Source: Dysgonomonas hofstadii
GTDB taxonomy: Bacteria > Bacteroidota > Bacteroidia > Bacteroidales > Dysgonomonadaceae
NCBI RefSeq assembly: GCF_014196915.1
Contig: NZ_JACIEP010000010.1
Span: 92,746 to 156,745, forward strand
Reading direction: 5' to 3'
DNA: 64,000 bases
Made by a program: the position numbers and the translations under genes. Positions 42,322-50,987 of the stretch are shown here, piece after piece. The stretch's first letter is position 1. Each line of letters starts with the position of its first letter. The notes below the pieces were generated by a model. That model was not told where the DNA came from, did no database searches, and worked only from the letters and a program-made list of their open reading frames with translations.

Positions 42322-43980
42322 ATGAATAAGAAGATCTTTTATTTCGTGCTGTCGGTATTTTCTTTAGGAATGTTTACCGCCTGTGATGATGACCCTGCAC
42401 CTATAGAGTCTCATATGAATGCGATATCATTCAGTAGCCAGTATGTAACAAAACAACCTGTTATTTCGGGTACAAACGTAACGTTCAATATAGCGTTCAA
42501 TACACCCGACGAGGTGTTGAAAGAACTTGTACCTGTTATCGAATTGCCTTTTGGGGCGACTGTAGATCCCGCTTCGGGCAGCAAAGTCGACTTTTCGGCT
42601 GGTTCGGCCGTGTTTACAGTAACATCGGGAAATAAGTTCTACAATAAGTCTTATAAAGTATCGTGGGTAAGAGACCCGAATCCTGACGCGATGATCACCG
42701 AAATGACATTTGCCAGCCCTCTGGTCGTATCGCAACCTGTATTCGATGGAACAAATATTTCATTCGAGTATGATTTTTATACTACAGATGCCGAACTGAA
42801 AGAGTTGGTTCCTACCATTGCACTGTCTCCTCAGGCTACTGTTACCCCTGCATCGGGCAGCAAGGTAGACTTTTCGGCTGGGCCAGTCGAATTTACAGTG
42901 ATAGCCGGAGACAAAGTAGGAAAAACAGTATATACGGTAACAGCCTTGCGTGCGCCAAGCCCTGAGGCTTCGATACTGGAAATAACAATGGCCGGAGACG
43001 CAGTGTTAACTCAACCTGTTATAGAGGGATCTAATATTACTTTCTATGTTGATCCGACTGATGACAATGCATTAAAAGCAATTGTACCAACCATCAAAAT
43101 ATCGGAAAATGCGACTATCGATCCGGCATCGGGTAGTAGTGTGGATTTCACAGGCGGTACAGTCGTATTTACTGTAACGGCTCAAGATGGAGAGACGAAA
43201 GTGCCGTATAATGTGATAGCGAAAAAGGCGCAGGTGGATAGTTTTGAAGAGTGGACAGAAGAGACTGGTACATATGGCCCTATTCCAGTTCCTGCCGAAA
43301 ATTGGAGCACTAGTAATATAGGTGTACAATTTTTAATGAATATGAATGTAGGTGGAGTACCATTGGCAGATAGGCTGAATGCAACAAAAACAGAGGAGTC
43401 TCATTCCGGTTCTGCTGCTGTAAAGTTGGAAACCCTATATACAAAAGGGTATAATATGATTATAGCTAAGATACCAAAAGTAACACCTGCTTCATTATTT
43501 ATAGGGAAATTTAAAACAGAAATAACTAATACATTAAAAAGTACAAAGTTTGGAGTTTCTTATGATAAAAAACCTTTACTGGTAAGAGGATATTATAAAT
43601 ATACGCCAGGTACAGATTTTTATAGAGCAACAGGAGCCAGTGATTGTCATTTGGCTCAGGTAGAGCCTGGAACTGTTGATGAATGTGCTATTAATGCTAT
43701 TTTGTATGAGATAAGTAGTGAAAATGATGATTATCTGACAGGTTTAGATGCATATAAGTCTGATAAATTAGTAGCAAGGGCTGAACTTAAAGATGGAACA
43801 GCTAAAGAAAATTATACTCCATTTACTATAGAAATGGAATACAAATATGGGAAAACATACGATCCTGGTAAAATGTACAGATTTGCAATAATCTGTTCAT
43901 CCAGTAAGTACGGAGATACTTTTAGTGGGGCTCCGGGAAGTATTCTTTATGTAGATGATTTTATGGTTATTTCTGAATAA
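42322..43980 (+). CDS. PCMD-type lipoprotein with three Ig-like repeats
   Basis: A 552-residue protein with a lipoprotein signal (MFTAC, Cys20). Residues about 30-305 hold three tandem domains of roughly 90 residues, each ending TVDPASGSKVDFSAGSAVFT-VT-like. Residues about 310-552 match the putative carbohydrate metabolism domain (PCMD): EEWTEETGTYGPIPVPAENW at the start and APGSILYVDDFMVISE at the end. PCMD proteins are surface-anchored and linked to glycan use by context in Bacteroidetes. A TATTTTTG -7 box lies at 42256-42263. Confidence 0.85.
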   Translation: MNKKIFYFVLSVFSLGMFTACDDDPAPIESHMNAISFSSQYVTKQPVISGTNVTFNIAFNTPDEVLKELVPVIELPFGATVDPASGSKVDFSAGSAVFTVTSGNKFYNKSYKVSWVRDPNPDAMITEMTFASPLVVSQPVFDGTNISFEYDFYTTDAELKELVPTIALSPQATVTPASGSKVDFSAGPVEFTVIAGDKVGKTVYTVTALRAPSPEASILEITMAGDAVLTQPVIEGSNITFYVDPTDDNALKAIVPTIKISENATIDPASGSSVDFTGGTVVFTVTAQDGETKVPYNVIAKKAQVDSFEEWTEETGTYGPIPVPAENWSTSNIGVQFLMNMNVGGVPLADRLNATKTEESHSGSAAVKLETLYTKGYNMIIAKIPKVTPASLFIGKFKTEITNTLKSTKFGVSYDKKPLLVRGYYKYTPGTDFYRATGASDCHLAQVEPGTVDECAINAILYEISSENDDYLTGLDAYKSDKLVARAELKDGTAKENYTPFTIEMEYKYGKTYDPGKMYRFAIICSSSKYGDTFSGAPGSILYVDDFMVISE

Positions 43981-43997
43981 GATATCTTCTATATAAT

Positions 43998-44031
43998 AAA
44001 AAAAAGCTGCGAATTTCGCAGCTTTTTTTAT
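43998..44031. terminator. Terminator between convergent PCMD and nucleotidyltransferase-like genes
   Basis: AAAAAAAGCTGCGAA / TTCGCAGCTTTTTTT forms a long perfect stem with A and T tracts on either side. It overlaps the stop codon of the minus-strand gene. Confidence 0.92.
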
Positions 44032-44618
44032 GGTATCCAATCAATTATCCCACTCACAGGATTGGCCATCCGCCATTTTGTAAAATCTTCGTAATTCCTT
44101 ACTCCGTCCCTTATCACGGCCATATAATATTCCATACCCATGATCTTTTCCGTTTCGGGCGTATCGTTCTTTATATTCAGTATGGCAAGCTTTGTTTCAT
44201 CAGTCAGCACCGACATGATGCGGTCGGCCACATGCTCAAAATAGCCATCGTAGTACGAGCCTGCTATAATATGTATCAGGTCGAACTGCCACAGGTTGGC
44301 TTCTCCGTCCTGATACCACGCATGCCATTCTATGCATTGCTCGTTAGTGTCAAGCAGGTTTGCATACTCAATTCGCTTTATCGCCGGATTTTCGGCAAGC
44401 TTCTCCATTGCCCTGAAACTGTCCGACAGTGAAAACGGATCAGTATAGATATGAAAGTCTATATCGCGGTGCTTCATCAGTAAGCCCATTTTCAATGAGC
44501 CTACCAGATTGATGCGGGCACCTATAGATTCCCAGATATTGACAATATCTGTATCGTTAATTATTTGCCATGCCTTTTGCTGATTGGCTTGCGCTAGTTG
44601 TAATATATCTGTATTCAT
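44028..44618 (-). CDS. Nucleotidyltransferase-like protein
   Basis: A 196-residue protein with the polymerase-beta-type motif GSLKMGLLMKHRDIDFHIYT: GS followed by DxD (DID). Further on are WHAWYQDGEANLWQFDLIHI, a possible third carboxylate, and a helical C-terminus. The fold class (minimal nucleotidyltransferase) is well supported by GSxxxG...DIDF. The substrate (nucleotide, protein or drug) is unknown. It stands alone. The 54-residue acidic ORF at 44633 lies upstream of it on the same strand. Confidence 0.75.
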   Translation of the reverse strand: MNTDILQLAQANQQKAWQIINDTDIVNIWESIGARINLVGSLKMGLLMKHRDIDFHIYTDPFSLSDSFRAMEKLAENPAIKRIEYANLLDTNEQCIEWHAWYQDGEANLWQFDLIHIIAGSYYDGYFEHVADRIMSVLTDETKLAILNIKNDTPETEKIMGMEYYMAVIRDGVRNYEDFTKWRMANPVSGIIDWIP

Positions 44619-44632
44619 ATGTAAATAAATGT

Positions 44633-44797
44633 TTATCCTCGGCTGTCCATACTATTGTCGTCGGGATGCAGTATCTCGTTCGCTGCTTCTACCTCTTCAT
44701 CCGTAATGTTATCGGTAGCTTCAGTCTCCGGCTTCTCTATCCTGGCTTCCTCGTATGAAACGAAGTCTTCTTCGGGTTTCTCAATTTCCTTCTTCAT
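44633..44797 (-). CDS. Small acidic protein
   Basis: A 54-residue open frame from ATG at 44795-44797 to TAA at 44633-44635. It begins MKKEIEKPEEDFVSYEEARI, ends ILHPDDNSMDSRG and is rich in Glu and Asp, with no hydrophobic core. The frame and codon choice resemble neighbouring genes, and it lies 15 bases upstream of the nucleotidyltransferase-like gene. It may be disordered. Not recognised. Confidence 0.5.
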   Translation of the reverse strand: MKKEIEKPEEDFVSYEEARIEKPETEATDNITDEEVEAANEILHPDDNSMDSRG

Positions 44798-44890
44798 AAT
44801 CTAATATTTCTTACTTGCTACATTATCCAACAGTTTCAGAAGCCTTTATGTTTAAGGGCAGAGCAAAAAAAGATTATGGATTTATGTTGG

Positions 44891-45553
44891 TCAGTCTTCC
44901 AGCAGATCGTCAAGGAAACGTCCTAAAGGGCGCATTACCTGATACATATCGGTGGCGAACTCTACAAAATTATCACTGAATAATTGCTCTCGTGTAACAG
45001 GCTTGAATGCGTAGAAATGTTTCAGTTTCAGGTATTCGGCAGCAGGATGGTCTTTGTCGAAACCATTAGGTACCCGTTTTAGCGCGTCTTCATCTTTAAA
45101 GAGGTCTCCTATCTCTTTCTTGAAACGTTTCTCGTTGAGTATTTCCTCCAGCATTTCGAAGTCGTCATAGATGCCACGCCTGACTTTTTTCAACTGGTCG
45201 GGCATCAGCATATATTGTCCGTAGGAAACAAATATTTCGTCGGGAGACAAATGCAGATAATAACCCGATATCCTTTCGGCCGTATGTGGGCGAAATATAG
45301 CTCCGAAGTTCGTTTTATAAGGTGATTTGTCTGTCGAAAAGCGGGTATCCCTGTATATGCGGAACATACACTTTTTGGGGTTGAGCAATCCTATCTCCGA
45401 GTCGAATGCAGCGATGGACTGTATCAGTTCTCCCACCAGTTTTTCGAAGTCGGTGCGTGCACGCTCATACCATTTTTTGTTTTCGGCAAACCATTCACGG
45501 TCATTGTTTTCTTTCAGGGCGACAAGGAAATCGAGAGTATCTTTTTTTAGCAT
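44891..45553 (-). CDS. DUF2461-family protein
   Basis: A 220-residue protein with the DUF2461 (TIGR02453) signature: LDFLVALKENNDREWFAENK-KWYERA at the N-terminus and CMFRIYRDTRFSTDKSPYKT-NFGA in the middle, followed by GYYLHLSPDEIFVSYGQYM. The biochemical function is not known. The length matches the family. Transcribed alone. Confidence 0.93.
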   Translation of the reverse strand: MLKKDTLDFLVALKENNDREWFAENKKWYERARTDFEKLVGELIQSIAAFDSEIGLLNPKKCMFRIYRDTRFSTDKSPYKTNFGAIFRPHTAERISGYYLHLSPDEIFVSYGQYMLMPDQLKKVRRGIYDDFEMLEEILNEKRFKKEIGDLFKDEDALKRVPNGFDKDHPAAEYLKLKHFYAFKPVTREQLFSDNFVEFATDMYQVMRPLGRFLDDLLED

Positions 45554-45860
45554 AGTTTCGGTAATTTAATAACATGTAAAGATAGTTTTTATATTGGTAG
45601 TTGTTAAATTTTACCGGGTTATTTCTGTTCGGTATCCTGTAAATAAATATACTCCAACTGCTGATTTGTATTAATAATAAAAAAATATTTATTTTTGAGA
45701 ACTTTATTTAAAGAGCAAGTGTTTATTTATAAATCAGTTGGTATATACGGTATTGATTGAAACGGACTTCCAACCTTTTTACTGAAGTTACAAATACATT
45801 TTGTTCTGTGATCTTCCCAATCGCGGTCATGAGGCGTAGGAAAGATTACAGAACTTTTTA
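45554..45860. other. Intergenic AT-rich region
   Basis: No open frame, repeat or RNA was recognised in this 307-bp stretch. Scattered TTTATTTAT words are consistent with promoter-rich sequence. Confidence 0.5.
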
Positions 45861-45861
45861 T

Positions 45862-45903
45862 AAAAAAGAACAAAGGCCGCTCTTCTCAGAGCAGCCTTTG
45901 TAG
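45862..45903 (-). terminator. Terminator of the decayed OmpX-like gene
   Basis: CAAAGGC-CGCTCT / AGAGCAG-CCTTTG stem. On the minus strand it runs into TTCTTTTTTATAAAAAG. It still follows the pseudogene at 45934-46185. Confidence 0.8.
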
Positions 45904-45933
45904 TGTGTAGAAAAGATTTAGAGAAATTGAAAC

Positions 45934-46185
45934 TTAAAACACGAAATTAACTCCTAATTTATATTTTGTACTGAGATCGAAGTCGAAATTAAAAATGTTT
46001 GTTATACATTCAGCGAATTTTACCCCGCAGGGACTACGTTATTGTAAACATTGATGGCGACACCGGGCCTGAATCCTACTACAAATTCATGCACTTTTGT
46101 ATCTGTCGATTTCACCTTACTATACGCATAACCGGCGCCACCATCAATGAATATCCCTTCTATATTTTCTTGCTTTCTTCATAAG
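45934..46185 (-). pseudogene. Decayed third copy of the OmpX-like barrel gene
   Basis: Minus-strand translation gives GIFIDGGAGYAYSKVKSTDT then HEFVVGFRPGVAINVYNN, matching GSVFVDGGVGYTHSKAKLEE and LEVGFRPGVAIKVSGK of the intact gene at 47214. After a GCGGGG run the frame shifts by one and continues FNFDFDLSTKYKLGVNFVF to a normal stop, matching the C-terminus of the intact copies. The N-terminal half is missing. One frameshift plus 5' loss make it non-functional. Confidence 0.85.
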
Positions 46186-46430
46186 CTCATTTTTTATAGT
46201 TGATAACCAATCTTTATTTAACCTTTAATAACCTAAACCTTATAATCGTTGTTGTAAGTAATCTCCCGATTACATGACAAAGATCATATAAATTGAAGTG
46301 TTAAAAAAGGCCTGAAACTCGTTGAAAATGTCCTATTTTTCCTTTTCTGCAAAATAAATGGAAAAATCGGTAATGACGAATGTCCTGATATTCCGAAACT
46401 ATGTCCCGATTGTCTTATTGTATAAAATAT

Positions 46431-46463
46431 AAAAAAAGAAAGGTTGCCCGAAAAGAGCAACCA
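46431..46463 (-). terminator. Terminator of the OmpX-like operon
   Basis: On the minus strand GGTTGCTC-TTTTC-GGGCAACC ends in TTTCTTTTTTT. The preceding AAAACTTTGTGTTCAGATGG-TTG resembles the motif of the candidate RNAs at 13037 and 40283. Confidence 0.8.
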
Positions 46464-46514
46464 TCTGAACACAAAGTTTTTATGCAATTTGTGAAGTATA
46501 TCAAGTAGTGTTGT

Positions 46515-47198
46515 TTAGAATATAAAATTCACTCCGAACAGGGCCTGACGGAAATCGAAGTCCAGTTGGAAAGAGTTTGTTTTATGATCTTCTTTATTCT
46601 CTGTCTGAGAATTACCATTGCCATAGTCCCACGGAGACGTACTGATGGTATACTTATTATACCAATAGCCAATAAATCCATATTTGGCAGTCAATACCAC
46701 TTTGTCGGAAATTTTCAGAGCCACACCGGGGCGAAAACCGACACCGAATGTATTGTTTTTCTGGCTGTAATCTTTATAATAAGAAGATATATCGCTTTTA
46801 TCGTCTAATTTAGTTTTACTATAAGTATAGTCTATCCCTCCATCGACAAACATACTGCCTAAGTCCCCTTTAAGGAACGAATAACGGACAAATGGGTTTA
46901 CAGTAAAGCCATTATCTTTACGAAGAGTATATTTCAGGCTATTGTCGTTAGTACTGTAATACGATGTGTTATTTTCATTGTGTGTATATCCGAGACTGAG
47001 GCCGATTCCCCAGTTTGCGGAAAGCACATAGCCTATTTCAGGCAGAATTTTATAATAATTCGTTCTAAGCTGATCGGTCGTTTTATTTGTAGAGAAGCCT
47101 ACGCTTCCTCCTATCCACATCTGTCCGGCATCCTGTGCACTAACGGTTGAGGCCGTAGCCAGAATAATAATGATAAGTATAGATGATATTCTTTTCAT
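46515..47198 (-). CDS. OmpX-like outer-membrane beta-barrel protein
   Basis: A 227-residue protein with signal peptide ending TVSAQ, followed by QMWIGGSVGFSTNKTTDQLR and repeated amphipathic strands. It ends LDFDFRQALFGVNFIF with the C-terminal aromatic residue of barrel proteins. The layout fits an 8-to-10-stranded OmpX/OprF-like barrel. It is the second gene of an operon, 15 bases after its paralogue at 47214 (the two share VGFSTxKT, FVRYxFLKGDxGS, DGGxxYTxSK and GFRPGVAxKxSxKVVLTAKYG). The function is unknown. Confidence 0.88.
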   Translation of the reverse strand: MKRISSILIIIILATASTVSAQDAGQMWIGGSVGFSTNKTTDQLRTNYYKILPEIGYVLSANWGIGLSLGYTHNENNTSYYSTNDNSLKYTLRKDNGFTVNPFVRYSFLKGDLGSMFVDGGIDYTYSKTKLDDKSDISSYYKDYSQKNNTFGVGFRPGVALKISDKVVLTAKYGFIGYWYNKYTISTSPWDYGNGNSQTENKEDHKTNSFQLDFDFRQALFGVNFIF

Positions 47199-47213
47199 AA
47201 TATGATGTTTTTT

Positions 47214-47840
47214 TTAAAAAATAAAATTTACTCCGAAAGCAGCCTGACGGAAATCGAAATTAAGATCGAATGAATCGCTCTTTACGTCTCCCTCTTTCCT
47301 GTTCTGGTAGCCTATAAAACCATATTTGGCTGTCAATACTACTTTGCCGGAAACTTTAATAGCTACGCCGGGACGGAAGCCTACTTCCAGCTCTTTGATT
47401 TTGTTTTCCCAGTCTTTCAGATTATCCGACATATCATCTTTCTCTTCCAGTTTTGCTTTGCTATGGGTATAACCTACTCCCCCGTCGACAAACACACTGC
47501 CTATATCTCCTTTAAGGAAAGTATATCGAACGAATGGATTAACAGTAAATCCGTTATTCTTTTCTTTAGTATAATTGTAGCTATAGCTATATCCGGGAAT
47601 TGGATATGCATAATTATTTTCGCTGTGGGTATATCCCAGTCTGATTCCCAGTCCCCAGCTATCAGACAGTATATATCCTATTTCGGGCAGGATATTATAT
47701 TGATAGAGCCTGTCGAAGTCATCTGTTTTACTTGTAGAGAAGCCTACGCTTCCTCCTACCCAAATTTGCCCTGCATCCTGGGCACTAGCTGTTGACATAA
47801 TGCCAACGAGAATGGCAAATGTTACTAAGATTCTTTTCAT
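47214..47840 (-). CDS. OmpX-like outer-membrane beta-barrel protein
   Basis: The ATG at 47840 gives 208 residues (MKRILVTFAILVGIMSTASA signal peptide). The frame to 47852 would start with TTG. The body has the same barrel pattern as the next gene: QIWVGGSVGFSTSKTDDFDR, FVRYTFLKGDIGSVFVDGGV and VGFRPGVAIKVSGKVVLTAK. It ends DFRQAAFGVNFIF. It is the first gene of the two-gene operon with a good promoter at 47912-47941. The divergent AraC-type gene at 48140 is a candidate regulator (inference). Confidence 0.88.
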   Translation of the reverse strand: MKRILVTFAILVGIMSTASAQDAGQIWVGGSVGFSTSKTDDFDRLYQYNILPEIGYILSDSWGLGIRLGYTHSENNYAYPIPGYSYSYNYTKEKNNGFTVNPFVRYTFLKGDIGSVFVDGGVGYTHSKAKLEEKDDMSDNLKDWENKIKELEVGFRPGVAIKVSGKVVLTAKYGFIGYQNRKEGDVKSDSFDLNFDFRQAAFGVNFIF

Positions 47841-47911
47841 ACTAGTATTCAATTGTGTGATTAAATAATTAATGTTAGCTTATATTTTCTCGAGGCTATT
47901 TATTACATTAG

Positions 47912-47941
47912 CAAAGATAAGTTAAAATTGATATGAGCAAA
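47912..47941 (-). promoter_or_regulatory. Promoter of the OmpX-like operon
   Basis: On the minus strand TTTG (47938-47941) and TATCTTTG (47912-47919) with an 18-bp spacer match the Bacteroides consensus. The leader is about 65 bases. Confidence 0.75.
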
Positions 47942-48139
47942 ATTTATTTTAACCAAAATCATATTGATTTTTAAGAGGCATGCTGCTTTATTTGTATTTT
48001 TAGCAGATAATTGTTAATATTCTATGTAAGTCAGAATCAGCAGGAAAAGATAAACCGGAAATGAAATTTATCTGATTGTTTAATGCATAGACTATACTTA
48101 TATAAGGACTATTCACAGAGGATTTGAGGAACAGGAATT

Positions 48140-49030
48140 ATGGATTTAACAAGAATACAGCTCGGCGAAATTTCGGAACAGATAGATCCGTATGCAATAA
48201 AGAACTTTATCATCTCGGACAAATCTGTCTCGTTACCACCAATGACTACCGATTATCCGTTTGTTATAGACGGGGTTGTCTTTGCCATTTGCATCAATGG
48301 CAGTGCACGTATAAAGGTCAACTTTAAAGAGTATGAGATAGAAAAGAACAGTATTATCACCATAATGCCGTCTTTTGTTATAGAATACCTGTGGCGAAGC
48401 GAGGACCTGATGGTCGAATTCCTGATATTCTCTGTCGACTTTTTACCCGATATGCTGTCTTCTGCAAGCCTGGATATCTCACGCAACATTATCCGGCATC
48501 CCTGTCTGTCTATCTCCGACAACGAAGCCAAAACATATCTCGAATTTCATTCTTTTATAGTAAAACAATATAAACGGAAAGATCATCCTTTCAGGTTGGG
48601 AATGACAAGAGGTTTGCTATACTCATTGCTAGCCGAAGTGGGAAGTTTATATTACGAGCAATTAAAAGATAAGAAGGAAGAAAGTGAAACCTCGGGAGTG
48701 ACGTCGCATCAGGAAGAACTGGTCTCGGGATTTTTCAAGCTGTTGTTGTCGCACCACAGGGGCGAAAAAACATTGCAATTCTATGCTGATAAGATGTGTC
48801 TTACACCCAAATACCTGTCGACAATAGTAAAGGAAAGAACCGGCCGCACGGCTTTTACCTGGATCAATGAGGCCATGATATCATCGGCCAAGTATTTGCT
48901 GAAGACAACGAACAATACTATCCTGCAGATATCGGATGAGTTGAATTTCCCTAATCCTTCTTTCTTTGGACGCTTTTTTAAGAAACATACGGGAATGACG
49001 CCTGTGCAATACAGGGAAAGCGAGGTGTGA
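48140..49030 (+). CDS. AraC-family transcriptional regulator
   Basis: A 296-residue protein with an N-terminal cupin-like sensor (GVVFAICINGSARIKVNFKE) and a C-terminal AraC double HTH: LTPKYLSTIVKERTGRTAFT-WINEAMISSAKYLLKTTNNT and ILQISDELNFPNPSFFGRFF-KKHTGMTPVQYRE. This is the classic AraC/XylS family. The effector is unknown. It diverges from the OmpX-like operon across a 287-bp region and may control it. Confidence 0.93.
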   Translation: MDLTRIQLGEISEQIDPYAIKNFIISDKSVSLPPMTTDYPFVIDGVVFAICINGSARIKVNFKEYEIEKNSIITIMPSFVIEYLWRSEDLMVEFLIFSVDFLPDMLSSASLDISRNIIRHPCLSISDNEAKTYLEFHSFIVKQYKRKDHPFRLGMTRGLLYSLLAEVGSLYYEQLKDKKEESETSGVTSHQEELVSGFFKLLLSHHRGEKTLQFYADKMCLTPKYLSTIVKERTGRTAFTWINEAMISSAKYLLKTTNNTILQISDELNFPNPSFFGRFFKKHTGMTPVQYRESEV

Positions 49031-49034
49031 CGGA

Positions 49035-49205
49035 TTAAAGATACCCCAACAGGTATTCTACAAGGAACAGTAAAGCCGGAATTACAACAAACAGGATAAT
49101 AATAAATCCGATAACCAATCCTCTGCCAGGCATAGGTTCCTCGTGCCGGTAGGGAAAGAATACCTTTCTGAATTCCTGCATTATTTCCACTATGTTTTTC
49201 CTCAT
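49035..49205 (-). CDS. Small membrane protein
   Basis: The ATG at 49205 gives 56 residues (MRKNIVEIMQEFRKVFFPYR) followed by one transmembrane helix (GLVIGFIIILFVVIPALLFLVEYL). A start five codons upstream at 49220 is possible. A TATATTTA box lies nearby. The basic N-terminal half faces the cytoplasm by the positive-inside rule. Unknown function. It is four bases from the end of the convergent AraC gene. Confidence 0.6.
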   Translation of the reverse strand: MRKNIVEIMQEFRKVFFPYRHEEPMPGRGLVIGFIIILFVVIPALLFLVEYLLGYL

Positions 49206-49254
49206 GCGATAAATATACAAAAAATGAGGCTGTATGCCTCATCATTTATGTTTA

Positions 49255-49557
49255 TTATATATAGTCTGCCATAAACTCTTTCAGCAGAGGATTTTTCTTC
49301 ATTTCCTCATATTTCCTGACGGTGACTCCCAGTTTTTCAAATAGTTTTTTGACCATAGTATCTGCATTCATCAGGTATATTTCCTTTATATTCTTAGTTA
49401 GTACCCACAATGCCAGATAGTTGATATCCTTTCTCAATATGAAGTCCTTTTCGACATCAATCACAGACTTATTGTCGGTATGCAGTACGATAACCGGGAT
49501 CGTATCCGCCGTCGGGTCTTCTATTTTTTCTTCTTTAAGGATTAATGCAATTTTCAT
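49255..49557 (-). CDS. Small conserved hypothetical protein
   Basis: A 100-residue protein: MKIALILKEEKIEDPTADTI, then INYLALWVLTKNIKEIYLMN and KLFEKLGVTVRKYEEMKKNP. The alternating strand/helix pattern resembles the ribonuclease-H-like fold of NifX/NifB-associated (dinitrogenase FeMo cofactor) proteins, a weak resemblance only. No nif genes are near. It sits on the same strand as the small membrane protein gene, 50 bases upstream of it. The function is not known. Confidence 0.6.
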   Translation of the reverse strand: MKIALILKEEKIEDPTADTIPVIVLHTDNKSVIDVEKDFILRKDINYLALWVLTKNIKEIYLMNADTMVKKLFEKLGVTVRKYEEMKKNPLLKEFMADYI

Positions 49558-49658
49558 GCAGGCTTTCTTTTTATGTAAAGTTCCCCATTATAAATGTGGA
49601 AATAAAGCCCTAAAAATCACAGAATATGTCCTAAAAGTCGGAAATGGAAGATGTTTAT

Positions 49659-50615
49659 CTACAAATTATTCTTTTTCAGCCACGAAAAGATAGTTGCATA
49701 TACTTTTTCCCTTACAGTTTTTGGCGAAAGGATAAGATCGTGAAGCCCGCCTTCGATAGCTGTAATCTCCACATTCCCTTTAATATTAGCAGCAATCTTT
49801 TGTATATCTTTCACGTCTAGTATGGCATCGCGTGTCTGGATCTGTTGGTTGTCTTCAATATTATCGGTCGATTTGGCCGAATGTAATACCAGCACAGGCT
49901 TCGGTATCCGGAACTTTCTTTTCAGTTCTTTTTGCCCTTTGTATATGGCATGAAGCCAGCCCAGATTGACTTTTGGCGCTACATTAGGTTTCCATGATAG
50001 ATCGTAACTCCATTCGCCCGAAAAAGATTTGTGGATGCTTTCACCGTATTTTTCAGTAAATCCACCCGTAATAGTTACGTCAGGCAGAAAGTTTCCTGCA
50101 AATGAAACCAGAGGAAGCAGTATTTTTACAATACGGCTTTGATTGAATTCAAAGAAAGGGCTGTTGAGAACTAGCGCCGAGAATAGATTACTGTCGGCAT
50201 GGTTTTTTGCATATAATGTAAGTATAAGCCCGCCTGTGGAATGTCCGAAGAGAATGACTTCCTTGTTTAATTCGGAGTGTATTGTTATCAGCGCTTTCTC
50301 TATTTCCTCGTAATATGCTTTCAGATTGCGGATGTCGTTAAACTTCTGGTTTGGCAGATGAGACCGTCCGTACTTACGCAAATCGACAGCATAGAAGTTG
50401 TATCCCTGTTCATTGAATTTATAGGCCATTTCGGACTGAAAAAAATAATCGTTGAATCCGTGGATATACAATACCGCACGATCCGATTCTTCTTTTGCTT
50501 TATGCCGGATAAGGGTAGCTATCGCTGGCCCTTCGTAATCGTCTATCAATGGGATGGTTTGTTCTTCAAAACCATTCCTCAAAATATCTTCGGTATATAA
50601 TAAACTGCTGGCCAT
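49659..50615 (-). CDS. Alpha/beta hydrolase, lysophospholipase-like
   Basis: A 318-residue serine hydrolase: oxyanion strand VLYIHGFNDYFFQSEMAYKF, nucleophile elbow ILFGHSTGGLILTLYA (GHSTGG, Ser in the elbow), likely acid and His in VLHSAKSTDNIEDNQQI and AIEGGLHDLILS. The pattern fits the Hydrolase_4 / monoacylglycerol lipase-like group. It has no signal peptide, so it is probably cytoplasmic. The lipid substrate is unknown. A -7 box TATATTTG lies on the minus strand at 50684-50691. Confidence 0.9.
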   Translation of the reverse strand: MASSLLYTEDILRNGFEEQTIPLIDDYEGPAIATLIRHKAKEESDRAVLYIHGFNDYFFQSEMAYKFNEQGYNFYAVDLRKYGRSHLPNQKFNDIRNLKAYYEEIEKALITIHSELNKEVILFGHSTGGLILTLYAKNHADSNLFSALVLNSPFFEFNQSRIVKILLPLVSFAGNFLPDVTITGGFTEKYGESIHKSFSGEWSYDLSWKPNVAPKVNLGWLHAIYKGQKELKRKFRIPKPVLVLHSAKSTDNIEDNQQIQTRDAILDVKDIQKIAANIKGNVEITAIEGGLHDLILSPKTVREKVYATIFSWLKKNNL

Positions 50616-50987
50616 TTCTTTTTTATATTAAACGAAACAGGTTACAATTTGTTCGATAATATTCTATATCATCTTATAGAGACCAAATATACTCATTAAA
50701 GCCAATAAATAATTCGCGTTATATATTCTTTTTTTCAATATATCATGCGAATCAGTAGTCAGAGGAGTCATCACTCGCTTAGCGACTGATAACTGCTTGA
50801 CTACTTTAACTACTGCTTGACATATATTTTAAGTTTATATATTGCTATATTTTTAACTGGACAATACAACAGTTACGGAGCCAAATTATTTGCGATGTGG
50901 AAAGAAATTAGTTAAATGAAACTAAAGCCTTACTTATATTGACGTATCAATGAGTATCTTGCGAAAATTTTAAAATCAAACACATCC
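50616..50987. other. Divergent intergenic region with a solitary foldback-end motif
   Basis: Contains ATGCGAATCAG near 50747-50757, identical to the terminal inverted repeat of foldback copy C, followed by GTAGTCAG...CTTGACTAC inverted words (50757-50805). No full element is present. The minus-strand -7 box TATATTTG (50684-50691) serves the hydrolase gene. No gene seen. Confidence 0.55.

Noticed and set aside
46284-46487. A 67-codon minus-strand frame downstream of the OmpX-like genes
   Set aside because: It runs through the operon terminator and has no recognisable signal.
49255-49557. Assignment of the 100-residue protein to nitrogenase cofactor biosynthesis
   Set aside because: Only a vague fold-like pattern supports it and no nif genes are near, so I left it as hypothetical.
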